A stretch of 64,000 nt of DNA, taken from the NCBI RefSeq assembly GCF_019431455.1, contig NZ_JAHYSR010000004.1, positions 96,342 through 160,341 on the forward strand, written 5' to 3'. The notes beneath the pieces were generated by a model. That model saw only the letters and a list, made by a program, of their open reading frames with translations. It was not told where the DNA came from and searched no databases. A program made the position numbers and the translations under genes. This document shows positions 57,142 to 64,000 of the stretch, piece after piece; positions within the stretch are counted from its first letter, which is position 1, and each line of letters opens with the position of its first letter. The DNA is from Paracoccus bogoriensis. Lineage in GTDB: Bacteria > Pseudomonadota > Alphaproteobacteria > Rhodobacterales > Rhodobacteraceae.

Positions 57142-57489
57142 TCAGGGGCGCGCGGCCAGCAGGGGCGCGGGCGCAGCCTCGATCGCGGCTTTCATCTCGG
57201 CCAGAATTGCGATCATCAGCAGCACGTGGCGCTGCAGCGGATAATCCGCCGCAGCCTTGAGGCGCATGTCGTTCAGCACGGCCTCTTCGGCGCGCAGACG
57301 CGGCAGACAGGCGCCGGGCCGGGGGCAATTCTCCAGACGCAGAAGTCGCGCCAGATCACGTTCGCGCCGCCAGTGGCGCTGCCCTTCGCGGGCGGCGCGG
57401 ATCAGCAGGCGCGGGCGACGCAGCGAGGTCTCGGGGCTGCGGGCCGGAAAGGAAATGACATTGTCCGGGCGGTTCAGGGATGCGGTCAT
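57142..57489 (-). CDS. Small conserved Rhodobacteraceae protein (DUF6477-like)
   Basis: A 115-aa basic helical protein: NRPDNVISFPARSPETSLRR at the front, LLIRAAREGQRHWRRERDLA, then a C-terminal Ala/Leu helix (HVLLMIAILAEMKAAIEAAP). It has GAGGA 7 nt before the start. It is divergent from the gafA-like gene. I believe it is of the DUF6477 type, but this is from memory of the pattern. Function unknown; sharing a control region with gafA suggests a link. Confidence 0.65.
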   Translation of the reverse strand: MTASLNRPDNVISFPARSPETSLRRPRLLIRAAREGQRHWRRERDLARLLRLENCPRPGACLPRLRAEEAVLNDMRLKAAADYPLQRHVLLMIAILAEMKAAIEAAPAPLLAARP

Positions 57490-57585
57490 GGCGTGATCCT
57501 CGCTGATGTAACGGGATCAGCTTCACACAACCAAAACGAGTGTTGCCAAATCCTTGATCGCAGCGCGCGCCCCCGCAAGGTTTCT

Positions 57586-57644
57586 TTAGGATTTGTTAGG
57601 GAATGTTGCTTCTACGTGCAGAAACGCTCCGTTAACCAGAACGG
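57586..57644 (+). promoter_or_regulatory. Repeat-rich control region upstream of the gafA-like gene
   Basis: TTAGG occurs twice with a 10-bp period (57586-57590 and 57596-57600), and an inverted repeat CCGTT-N6-AACGG lies at 57629-57644. The region 57490-57702 separates two divergent genes and has no other gene. These are candidate operator sites; the regulator is not identified. Confidence 0.4.
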
Positions 57645-57702
57645 AAAAATGCAACCCAGGGTGGTTACTGCCGGACCGCTCGAGGATGACAAGGGAAGTG
57701 AC

Positions 57703-58857
57703 ATGACGATAGTGACCGGTGATTTCGCACCTGGCGCCAGCGCGGCGGAGCACCGTGAGGCAAAGCAAGCGGCCCCGGGCTGTTCGTCCGTGCCGGGTGA
57801 CGAGATGGCGCTGGACGCACAGCTATACCTGCGCCATGTCGAGAATGGCGAAACGATCCGCGCCCTGGCCCGCGAGGCGGGCTGCCACGCCTCGACCATC
57901 CTGCGCCGCATCCGCCGGTTCGAGGCGCGGCGCGACGATCCGTTGGTCGATGGCGCGCTGGCCAGGTCGGCCGATGCGTTGTCGTTCGACGACAAACAGG
58001 CCCTTCGCATCCTGCGCCGCCTGTCCGAGCCGGGGGCAATCATGGTCTCGGCGGCGGGGATGGACAAGGCCATCGTCACCCGCGACGACATCCGCACCGC
58101 CGTCCTGGAACGCGCCTTGGCCGAAGAAATGGCCCTGCGCGGCTGGGTCGTGCAATCGAGGCAGGGCGGCGGGCGGCTCTCGCGCTATGTGCTGGCCCCT
58201 GCCGGGCGCGACGCGCTGCGCCGGATGCTGCGCTCGCCGCGCCAGCGCGACGCAGTGCCGGGACCGGGCGCTTTCTGCGATGCAAGCCCCGTCGCGCGGG
58301 CGCCGGACGATCGCGCGATGGCTGAAGCAGCCGCGCCCTTCGATCATGCCGATCGCCACCGCATCTGGGAGGACCGCACCATCCGCGACCCCGAGGATGA
58401 CCGGCGCAGGCGCGTGCGCGTGAATATCGCCGAATCCCCCTTGCTGCTTCTGGCGCGGCGGCGCGACGCCAACGGACAGGCCTTTCTGACACAGGGCATG
58501 GTCGCAGCGGGCGAGCGCCTGCGCGAGGATTTCGAATTGGCACAGATGGGGCCGCGCGTTACCCAGAACTGGGACGGCTTCATGACGGCGGGCATCGACA
58601 TCTCACGGCAGGGCGGCGGCCAGCGCGGCGGTTCGGAGAGCGCGCGCGACCGGGTCGCGCTGGCCTTGCGCGAACTGGGCCCGGGCATGGGCGACATCGT
58701 GCTGCGGGTCTGCTGCTTTCTCGAAGGAATCGAGATGACCGAGCGTCGTCTGGGTTGGTCGGCGCGGTCGGGCAAGATCGTGCTTCGCCTTGCGCTGATG
58801 CGGCTGGAACGCCATTACGCCGAGACCTATGGCAAGGGGGCCCCCCTGATCGGTTGA
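57703..58857 (+). CDS. gafA: GafA-like direct activator of GTA genes (DUF6456)
   Basis: A 384-aa regulator. The N-terminal half has a helix-turn-helix (HVENGETIRALAREAGCHAS, then TILRRIRRFEARR, about residues 45-75). The C-terminal part is DUF6456: NIAESPLLLLARRRDANGQA, ERLREDFELAQMGPRVTQNW, GDIVLRVCCFLEGIEMTERR and SGKIVLRLALMRLERHY. In R. capsulatus GafA with this domain activates the GTA promoter and contacts RNA polymerase. The frame is open from 56611 by chance; the ATG at 57703 with AAGGGAAG upstream is used, with 57649 as an in-frame alternative. It is 26 kb from the GTA cluster in this window. Confidence 0.82.
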   Translation: MTIVTGDFAPGASAAEHREAKQAAPGCSSVPGDEMALDAQLYLRHVENGETIRALAREAGCHASTILRRIRRFEARRDDPLVDGALARSADALSFDDKQALRILRRLSEPGAIMVSAAGMDKAIVTRDDIRTAVLERALAEEMALRGWVVQSRQGGGRLSRYVLAPAGRDALRRMLRSPRQRDAVPGPGAFCDASPVARAPDDRAMAEAAAPFDHADRHRIWEDRTIRDPEDDRRRRVRVNIAESPLLLLARRRDANGQAFLTQGMVAAGERLREDFELAQMGPRVTQNWDGFMTAGIDISRQGGGQRGGSESARDRVALALRELGPGMGDIVLRVCCFLEGIEMTERRLGWSARSGKIVLRLALMRLERHYAETYGKGAPLIG

Positions 58858-58920
58858 GCATGACCGCCGCGTGCGATAAGCTGGCGCAGCGCTAAAATCT
58901 CTGCTCCATAAGGTCCGCTT

Positions 58921-59838
58921 ATGAATATCACCCTGCGCCAGCTTCGCTACTTTCTTGCGCTGGCCGAACATGCCAGCTTCACCCGCGCGGCCGAGGCGAT
59001 CAACGTCACCCAGCCCGCCCTGTCGATGCAGATCCGCCAGCTTGAGGAATGCGTCGGCATGGCGCTGGTCGAACGTATGCCCGGTGGCGTGGTGCTGACA
59101 CCGCATGGCCGTGCGTTGGAGACACATGCCAGGCGGGTCATGGCCGACATGGCAGGGCTGGAACAGGCCATGCGCCAGCCGGGGCAGGGCGGCCGGCTGA
59201 TGCTGGGCATGATCCCCACCGTCGCACCTTACCTGCTGCCCGTGGCTCTGCCTCTGCTGCGCGCTCAGAATATCGGGCGCGACCTGCATCTGCGCGAGGC
59301 GCAGACCGAACGCCTGCTGGATGAACTGGCGGCGGGGCATTTGGATGCGATCGTCGTGGCAACGCCTCCGCAAGGGGCAGGGGTCGAGGCGGTGGACCTG
59401 TTCACCGACCGCTTCCTGCTGGCGGGCAGCCCTGCCCGCATCGCGGATCTGAACGACCGCAACATCGAGCCGCGCGATCTGGACCCCGGCCAGTTGCTGC
59501 TGCTGGACGAGGGGCATTGCCTTGGCGATCAGGCTCTGGAGGTCTGTGGCCTGGGGCGCCGGTCCAGCCGGCTGGACCTTGGCGCAGCCTCGCTTGCGAC
59601 CTTGTGCCGTCTGGCGGCCCAGGGCATGGGCCTGACCTTCCTGCCCGAAATCGCGCGCGCGCAGGAAATGGCCGCCGCCCCCGGACTGACGGCGATCCGC
59701 TTTCCCGATCCGCAACCGGCGCGGCAGGTCTTGCTGATGCGTCGCGCCTCGACCCCCGCCGGCGGCTGGTTCGACGAATTGGCGAGGCTGCTGTCCACCG
59801 CAGCCCAGGGTTTGCTGACCGATCCGCCCGCCCGTTGA
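58921..59838 (+). CDS. oxyR: LysR-family peroxide sensor (OxyR-like)
   Basis: A 305-aa LysR regulator. N-terminal [43 protein letters not shown]. The effector domain carries the OxyR redox pair in [16 protein letters not shown], two Cys with 8 residues between, as in E. coli OxyR (C199/C208). No catalase gene lies next to it. AAGG precedes the ATG. Confidence 0.88.
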   Translation: MNITLRQLRYFLALAEHASFTRAAEAINVTQPALSMQIRQLEECVGMALVERMPGGVVLTPHGRALETHARRVMADMAGLEQAMRQPGQGGRLMLGMIPTVAPYLLPVALPLLRAQNIGRDLHLREAQTERLLDELAAGHLDAIVVATPPQGAGVEAVDLFTDRFLLAGSPARIADLNDRNIEPRDLDPGQLLLLDEGHCLGDQALEVCGLGRRSSRLDLGAASLATLCRLAAQGMGLTFLPEIARAQEMAAAPGLTAIRFPDPQPARQVLLMRRASTPAGGWFDELARLLSTAAQGLLTDPPAR

Positions 59839-59927
59839 TGGCCGCCATCACTGGGTGCACGGACGGGGTTGCGCAATTGCCAAACCAGCACAGAGAGCCT
59901 AGATGTGGGACAACCGCGACGGAAAGG

Positions 59928-60887
59928 ATGACCGCCTTGCGCGACCTCAGGATCCCGGATCAGCGCCACCCGGAAAAGGCGCATCGCCCTGATCAGGCGC
60001 AGCCGAAAAAGCCCGCCTGGATCCGCGTCAAGGCGCCCACCTCCGAGGGCTACAAGCAGACACGCGACCTGCTGCGCGAGAACCGCCTCTCCACCGTCTG
60101 CGAAGAGGCGGGCTGCCCGAATGTCGGCGAATGCTGGAGCCAGGGTCACGCCACCATGATGATCATGGGCGAGATCTGCACCCGGGGCTGCACCTTCTGC
60201 AACGTCGCCACCGGCAAGCCCAACGCGTTGGACGTGTTCGAGCCGGGCCGCGTCGCTCATGCGGTGCAGAAGTTGGGTCTGAAACATGTCGTCATCACCA
60301 GCGTTGACCGCGACGACCTGCCCGATGGCGGGGCCGAGCATTTTGCCCAGACGATCCGCGCGATCCGTCACCGCTCGCCCGACGCCACGATCGAGGTGCT
60401 GACCCCCGATTTTCTGAAATCCGCCCCCGGCGCGCTGGAAACCGTGGTCGAGGCGCGGCCCGACGTCTTCAATCACAATCTGGAAACGGTGCCAGGTCTT
60501 TATCCGACCGTGCGCCCCGGCGCGCGCTATTTCCATTCGCTGCGCTTGCTGCAGAGGGTCAAGGAACTGGACCCCGCGATGTTCACGAAGTCCGGCATCA
60601 TGGTCGGTCTGGGCGAGGATCGGCAGGCCGTCTTGCAGGTCATGGACGACATGCGCGCCGCCGATATCGACTTCATCACCATCGGCCAGTATCTGCAACC
60701 GACGCCCAAGCATCACCGCGTTGACCGTTTCGTCACCCCCGAGGAATTCGCAGGCTACGAAAAGGCCGCCTATGGCAAGGGTTTCCTGATGGTTTCGGCC
60801 ACGCCGCTGACGCGGTCCTCCTATCACGCGGGCGACGATTTCGCGCGGCTGCGGGCGGCACGGCTGGAAAAGCTGGGCCGCGCCTGA
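59928..60887 (+). CDS. lipA: Lipoyl synthase (radical SAM)
   Basis: Inserts sulfur into octanoyl groups; 319 aa. The auxiliary [4Fe-4S] cluster motif is [12 protein letters not shown], the radical SAM motif CTRGCTFC, and the C-terminal [11 protein letters not shown]er is the usual third-type ligand. GGAAAGG overlaps the region just before the ATG at 59928; the open frame further upstream lies inside oxyR and is not used. Confidence 0.96.
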   Translation: MTALRDLRIPDQRHPEKAHRPDQAQPKKPAWIRVKAPTSEGYKQTRDLLRENRLSTVCEEAGCPNVGECWSQGHATMMIMGEICTRGCTFCNVATGKPNALDVFEPGRVAHAVQKLGLKHVVITSVDRDDLPDGGAEHFAQTIRAIRHRSPDATIEVLTPDFLKSAPGALETVVEARPDVFNHNLETVPGLYPTVRPGARYFHSLRLLQRVKELDPAMFTKSGIMVGLGEDRQAVLQVMDDMRAADIDFITIGQYLQPTPKHHRVDRFVTPEEFAGYEKAAYGKGFLMVSATPLTRSSYHAGDDFARLRAARLEKLGRA

Positions 60888-60974
60888 GGCGGCGCTGCCC
60901 GGCGCCGAGATGCGGGCTTGCAAATTCCCGCGCGGCGATTTAGGCCACGTTCAGGCCAAGGTGCCGGCAGGTCC

Positions 60975-61058
60975 GGGGGTATGGCGGAATGGTAGACGCA
61001 GGGCATTCAAAATGCTCCGCCGCAAGGCATGGGGGTTCGAGTCCCTCTACCCCTACCA
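60975..61058 (+). tRNA. tRNA-Leu (anticodon CAA)
   Basis: Class II tRNA, 84 nt with encoded CCA (61056-61058). The acceptor arm GGGGGTA (60975-60981) pairs with TACCCCT (61048-61054), with discriminator A. The anticodon loop is TTCAAAA, giving CAA; a long variable arm follows. The T-arm is GGGGG-TTCGAGT-CCCTC. Phage remnant genes begin about 100 bp downstream, so this tRNA is a likely former attachment site. Confidence 0.96.
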
Positions 61059-61159
61059 CCGCCTTGGCATCAAGATTTTGATCTGAAACAAAAAACCTGC
61101 TTTCGCTAATGCCCAGACCCACCATTGGACCCACCAGCGCGACGGCGCTTGAACGGGTT

Positions 61160-61591
61160 TCAGCGGCGGGAGCGGGCTTGCTTGAAGCTGGGACGCGGGC
61201 GCCCCATCAGATCGGCGGCGTCCTCGAGGACATTACGCCCCTCGGCGGGGGTAAGCCGCCAATGCCCGGCCATGACGCGCCAGTCGGCCAGGTCGCGCGG
61301 GCTCACGCCTGCGGACCATCGCACCATCAGCCAGCCCATGGCAGCGATCCGGAACTTGTCCAGCTGGGCGGCCTTCTCGGGCGTCAGAAAGAAGCGACCG
61401 ATTCGCGCGTTGAAGGCGTGGGACGCGTCGATGAGGCCGCGCCCATGCTTGACCAGCTCGCCGCGCTGGCGCATTTGCCAAACCCGGCGCGGGCTGACGC
61501 CAAGGTATTCGGCCAAGCGCGGCGCGGTGATCACGATTGCGCCCGAATCGGCATAGGCCGTGCCGGGCGCGTCGATGCGTTGCCGGGGCAT
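61160..61591 (-). CDS. Phage protein with N-terminal HTH (possible small terminase-like)
   Basis: A 143-aa protein with an excisionase/Nu1-like winged helix at the front (ITAPRLAEYLGVSPRRVWQM, RQRGELVKHGRGLIDASHAF) and a helical rest. Its ATG overlaps the stop of the phage capsid frame by 1 nt, so it is part of the same late phage operon. A DNA-packaging protein like gpNu1 is one guess; a head-completion role is another. Confidence 0.6.
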   Translation of the reverse strand: MPRQRIDAPGTAYADSGAIVITAPRLAEYLGVSPRRVWQMRQRGELVKHGRGLIDASHAFNARIGRFFLTPEKAAQLDKFRIAAMGWLMVRWSAGVSPRDLADWRVMAGHWRLTPAEGRNVLEDAADLMGRPRPSFKQARSRR

Positions 61592-63134
61592 TATTCCGGC
61601 GCGGCAGGGGCGTTCTGGCCCAGGGCGAAGCTCTCCCGGTGGCGAACGGCAATGTCCACGTCCTGAAACGCGCGCAGCACCAGCCCGTCAGAGGCCGCCA
61701 GCGTCCAGGTATCGGCGCGCAGGTCGAGGCCCGACCACATGCCAACCAGAAGATCGGTCCAGTTGCCGAAGAAGGCATCGCCGGGCCGGGCCTGGCTCGA
61801 CTTGATCCTACGATAGCCGTTCACCGTCTCACCCGCCTCGATAAAGACCGGGGCGCCCGGCTCGAGAACGGTCGTTTTCAGGTGACCCGACATGGCGGCG
61901 CCGTAGATGTAGCGCAAGGCGCCCTGGTCGGCATTGGCGGCCGCGATCCGGGTTTCAAGCTCGACGATCTCGGCAAAGGTCGGGCGGGCGGCGGTGGCCC
62001 AGTTCAGCGCGTTCGCGGCGATGATCTCGCGCAGGCCGGTCGGGGCGTGCGGGCTGGGATGCCCGTTCAGCGCGGCAGCGTTGATTGCCAGGGCGATGCC
62101 CGCGACCAGATCATTCCGCACCATCGATTCCACGGCGGGCGTGGATTGCAGCAAAAGGCGGCGGGTGATCGGGACGGATGCGGCCACGGTCTTTGGCGAC
62201 ACGATCACAACGTCGGTCGTGGGGCGCGAGTCCGTGACCGAACCGCCCTCGGGCAGCCATTCGGCAGTTGCGCCGCCCGCAAGGCGCGGGATTGCCATGT
62301 TCCCGACCAGACCCGGAAGCATGGTCGCGCCCGCCTGCATGATCGACAGGCGGTTCCGCAGAAGGTCGATGAAGTTCCCGGCCAGCAGATCGGTTGCCAC
62401 CAGCCCGGCGCCTTGGGTGGTGGTCTGGTGTTCAGCGCGCCGCCGAAGTTGCGCGACAGCAGCACATCAGGGGGAATGAACGCGCCTTGCGGCTCTCGGC
62501 CGGTGCGGCGGGCGAAGGCCCGGCTGCATTCCAGCTCCAAGGCGGCGGCCTCGGCGCTCTCGGCGGTCGGGGCGGCAAGGTGCCGGATCAGGGCCATGAA
62601 TGAGAAGCGGCCCGCCTCACGCTCGGTAAGGCCGATGCTGCCCCCGTCACGAAGCGGCTGATTGCCGTTCGCGTTCATGTGTTCGAGGATACGGGCCTGC
62701 ATTTCCTCCGGCCCGCCACCAGCGCGCAGGACCTCGGCCGCAAGCGCGTCGTGCTTGTAAACTCGGCCCAGCTCGAGGACGGCGGTAACGCGATCTTCTT
62801 CGCCTTGGGTGCTGGCGCCGGTGGGCGCGGTGTTGGTCTTGGGCGGCATGGGTTCTCCTGCTTGTCTGGCGTCCCGACCGACGCCAACCGTCGGGTCTGC
62901 GGGAACGGATACGATGGAAATTTCAAACGGCTCCCAGTCGGTCACGCGCACCAGATCGGCGGCGCCCTTGCGTTGCTCGACCTCGATTGCGTGGACCTGG
63001 TAGCCGACGGAAACATGCCAGCGGATGCCGTCGGCAATGTCCTGGAACAGTTCGCGCGATGCGGCGCTGTTGCCGAAGCAGATCGTGTCCCTTGGAGTGG
63101 GGTAGCTGGCCGATGGCCAGCTACACCACTCCAA
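61591..63134 (-). pseudogene. Frameshifted and truncated prohead protease/major capsid fusion
   Basis: The 5' part (from about 63100 down) encodes a protease C-terminus (GIRWHVSVGYQVHAIEVEQR, EPFEISIVSVPADPTVG), a scaffold-like linker and the start of a capsid domain ending FIPPDVLLSRNFGGALNT. The frame then breaks near 62416-62428. A second frame continues as LVATDLLAGNFIDLLRNRLS and runs to 61591 as a normal HK97 capsid (AVPITRRLLLQSTPAVESMV-like, VFIEAGETVNGYRRI). Deleting 2 nt or adding 1 would restore it. The protease N-terminus is missing beyond the palindrome at 63081-63145. Confidence 0.82.
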
Positions 63135-63145
63135 GGGACACGATC
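63081..63145. repeat. 31-bp near-perfect inverted repeat with 3-bp spacer
   Basis: Arms 63081-63111 and 63115-63145 are inverted copies with a single mismatch and a GAT spacer. The palindrome sits exactly where the phage HTH gene loses its 3' end and the protease gene loses its 5' end. It may be a fold-back rearrangement product, a remnant of an element end, or an assembly chimera. Confidence 0.9.
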
Positions 63146-63521
63146 AGACTTTGAGCAAGTTCTTAGAAGATATATCTGATGGTTCTTTGGTGGTTCCTGA
63201 TGGTTTGGGTGCAGAATCTGCGGGGGTATCGCGCAAAATCTGCGGGGGTGCAAAATCTGCGGGGGCTAGGCTGATAGCGAACACGTTGACGCCATTTGGC
63301 CCGGCGCCCTTTGCCACCTTCACAACGCCTCGACGCTCAAGTGTCTTGAGATGCCCTTGGATCGCCCGTTCGCTGTAACCCGTGCCCTTCGCCAGTCTCG
63401 CTATAGATGGAAAGCAGCGGCCAGAATCGTCCGCGTGATCGGCCAAGGCCAGCAGTGTGAAACGCTCTCCCGGCGGCGGGTCCGAGTTGTCGAAAATCTT
63501 TCCCATCAGGCGGACACACAT
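63144..63521 (-). CDS. Phage HTH (replication-type) protein, 3'-truncated
   Basis: A 125-aa HTH_36-type protein: GERFTLLALADHADDSGRCF, PSIARLAKGTGYSERAIQGH, LKTLERRGVVKVAKGAGPNG. It ends abruptly in SSKNLLKV at a stop inside the inverted repeat, shorter than related phage replication initiators, so it looks cut. AGGGGGC precedes the ATG at 63521. Two palindromic operator-like sites overlap its upstream region. Confidence 0.75.
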   Translation of the reverse strand: MCVRLMGKIFDNSDPPPGERFTLLALADHADDSGRCFPSIARLAKGTGYSERAIQGHLKTLERRGVVKVAKGAGPNGVNVFAISLAPADFAPPQILRDTPADSAPKPSGTTKEPSDISSKNLLKV

Positions 63522-63530
63522 GGCATGCCC

Positions 63531-63567
63531 CCTGTGATCACATTTCCGCTTGTCCTGTGATCACAGG
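63531..63567. promoter_or_regulatory. Two identical palindromic operator-like sites
   Basis: TGTGATCACA occurs at 63533-63542 and 63556-63565, 23 bp centre to centre (about two helical turns). The second is part of a perfect 14-bp palindrome CCTGTGATCACAGG. They lie just upstream of the minus-strand HTH gene, as expected for repressor sites of a phage. Confidence 0.6.
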
Positions 63568-63604
63568 CGCGATATTTTGTCATGGCTCTATGCTTTCTCC
63601 ATTT

Positions 63605-63637
63605 CCCCCCGCCGGTCTCTGCCGGGCGGGGGGATTT
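63605..63637 (+). terminator. GC-rich hairpin between phage remnant and IS110
   Basis: CCCCCCGCC (63605-63613) pairs with GGCGGGGGG (63625-63633), followed by ATTTCCGTTTC. It could be a terminator on the plus strand. Apart from it, 63568-63868 holds nothing I can support. Confidence 0.5.
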
Positions 63638-63868
63638 CCGTTTCTGGGGGCGTCATGCCGCCTTACCCCTTTTCGCAGCGCTATTGGTGGTGAGAAGCTG
63701 CCATGGTGCAGGCGATGCGGGCATGGCTGTCATGCTGGCTGTCGTTGATGGCTTGGGAAGCTTGGCCGCCCGCATCGCCGCCTCGGCTCGACCGCTGATT
63801 ACGCGATGCTCTCGATGGCTTTGCAAGGCGATGCCGGCGAGACGAGGCATGTGTTCCGGGATTGGTAG

Positions 63869-64000
63869 GGAGATCGGAGGACGAGGGTATGCGTCGGTAT
63901 CGACGCCGCGAAAGGCACACATTGGGCGGTGGCCGTTGACGCCGAGGGCCGGGTCGTTCTCGACCGCGCGGTCGAGAACGACCAGGACGCGATCGACAGG
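63869..64000 (+). mobile_element. IS110-type transposase, N-terminus, runs off the window
   Basis: The plus strand from 63893 reads VGIDAAKGTHWAVAVDAEGR and continues VVLDRAVENDQDAIDR to the window end. This is the DEDD-type N-terminal domain of IS110 transposases, with the first catalytic Asp in GID. The best start, ATG at 63889 with GGAGG at 63876-63880, is one base out of frame, and the coding frame has no ATG, GTG or TTG before a TAG at 63866. The copy may therefore be frameshifted at its start. Confidence 0.65.

Noticed and set aside
56611..57702. Treating 56611-58857 as one 748-aa gene
   Set aside because: Its first 364 codons cover a decayed region and the antisense of a small minus-strand gene; the ribosome site, composition and homology pattern support a start at 57703.
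60940..61134. Minus-strand frame across tRNA-Leu
   Set aside because: Translation of the complement of a tRNA, a common annotation artefact.
63653..63922. Minus-strand small frames opposite the IS110 start
   Set aside because: No motif or ribosome site, and they run antisense to a recognisable transposase domain.

Overview
The window is high-GC alphaproteobacterial DNA of Rhodobacteraceae type, most likely Paracoccus or a near relative. This is inferred from a full Rhodobacter capsulatus-type gene transfer agent (GTA) cluster, a class I lysyl-tRNA synthetase, a B12 uptake operon behind a cobalamin riboswitch, a DUF6456 GafA-type regulator and the general gene style (dense operons, many ATGA/TGATG junctions). 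Almost all of it is chromosomal; the last 3 kb is a broken prophage plus insertion-sequence sequence.

Layout. 1-4759: cobalamin riboswitch and btuB-btuF-btuC-btuD. 4756-5307: cytochrome b561, convergent. 5398-9671: four tightly coupled envelope genes (CDP-alcohol phosphatidyltransferase, membrane sulfatase-fold transferase, flippase-like protein, glycosyltransferase). 9668-11209: FadR-type regulator and OmpA-type lipoprotein on the minus strand. 11433-15747: nth, PfkB kinase, fabF, mltG. 15858-16298: small coiled-coil protein. 16434-31317: GTA cluster, orfg1 to orfg15 plus a DUF2793 protein, with a candidate promoter, a terminator-like leader hairpin and structured RNA on both sides of the capsid gene. 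31404-39498: cysE, pyrD, DUF952, 5'-nucleotidase, nadD, dacB, TerB-like gene, lysK. 39727-42021: a beta-helix protein resembling GTA head spikes, behind a near-consensus CtrA box. 42093-43643: SulP transporter. 43821-52694: acetate locus (acs, DUF4212, symporter, cNMP/CBS/DUF294 protein, small membrane protein, stand-alone receiver, and a membrane PAS/degenerate-kinase protein fused to a DnaQ exonuclease). 52667-56000: J-domain protein, GNAT, trpA, ychF. 56001-57141: no intact gene; two terminators, a candidate minus-strand sRNA and a decayed transposase. 57142-58857: small conserved gene divergent from a gafA-like GTA activator. 58921-60887: oxyR-like regulator and lipA. 60975-61058: tRNA-Leu(CAA). 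61160-63567: phage remnant. 63869-64000: start of an IS110-type transposase.

How it fits together. Three parts of a GTA system lie within about 42 kb: the structural cluster, a likely head spike gene and the likely direct activator gafA. In R. capsulatus the equivalents are scattered. The acetate locus pairs acetate uptake and activation with a signalling module whose sensor carries an exonuclease domain. This fusion, the RNA structure around the GTA capsid gene, the palindromic junction in the phage remnant and a candidate sRNA beside gafA are the observations most worth following. No wholly new defence or mobile system was seen. No CRISPR array and no rRNA were found.
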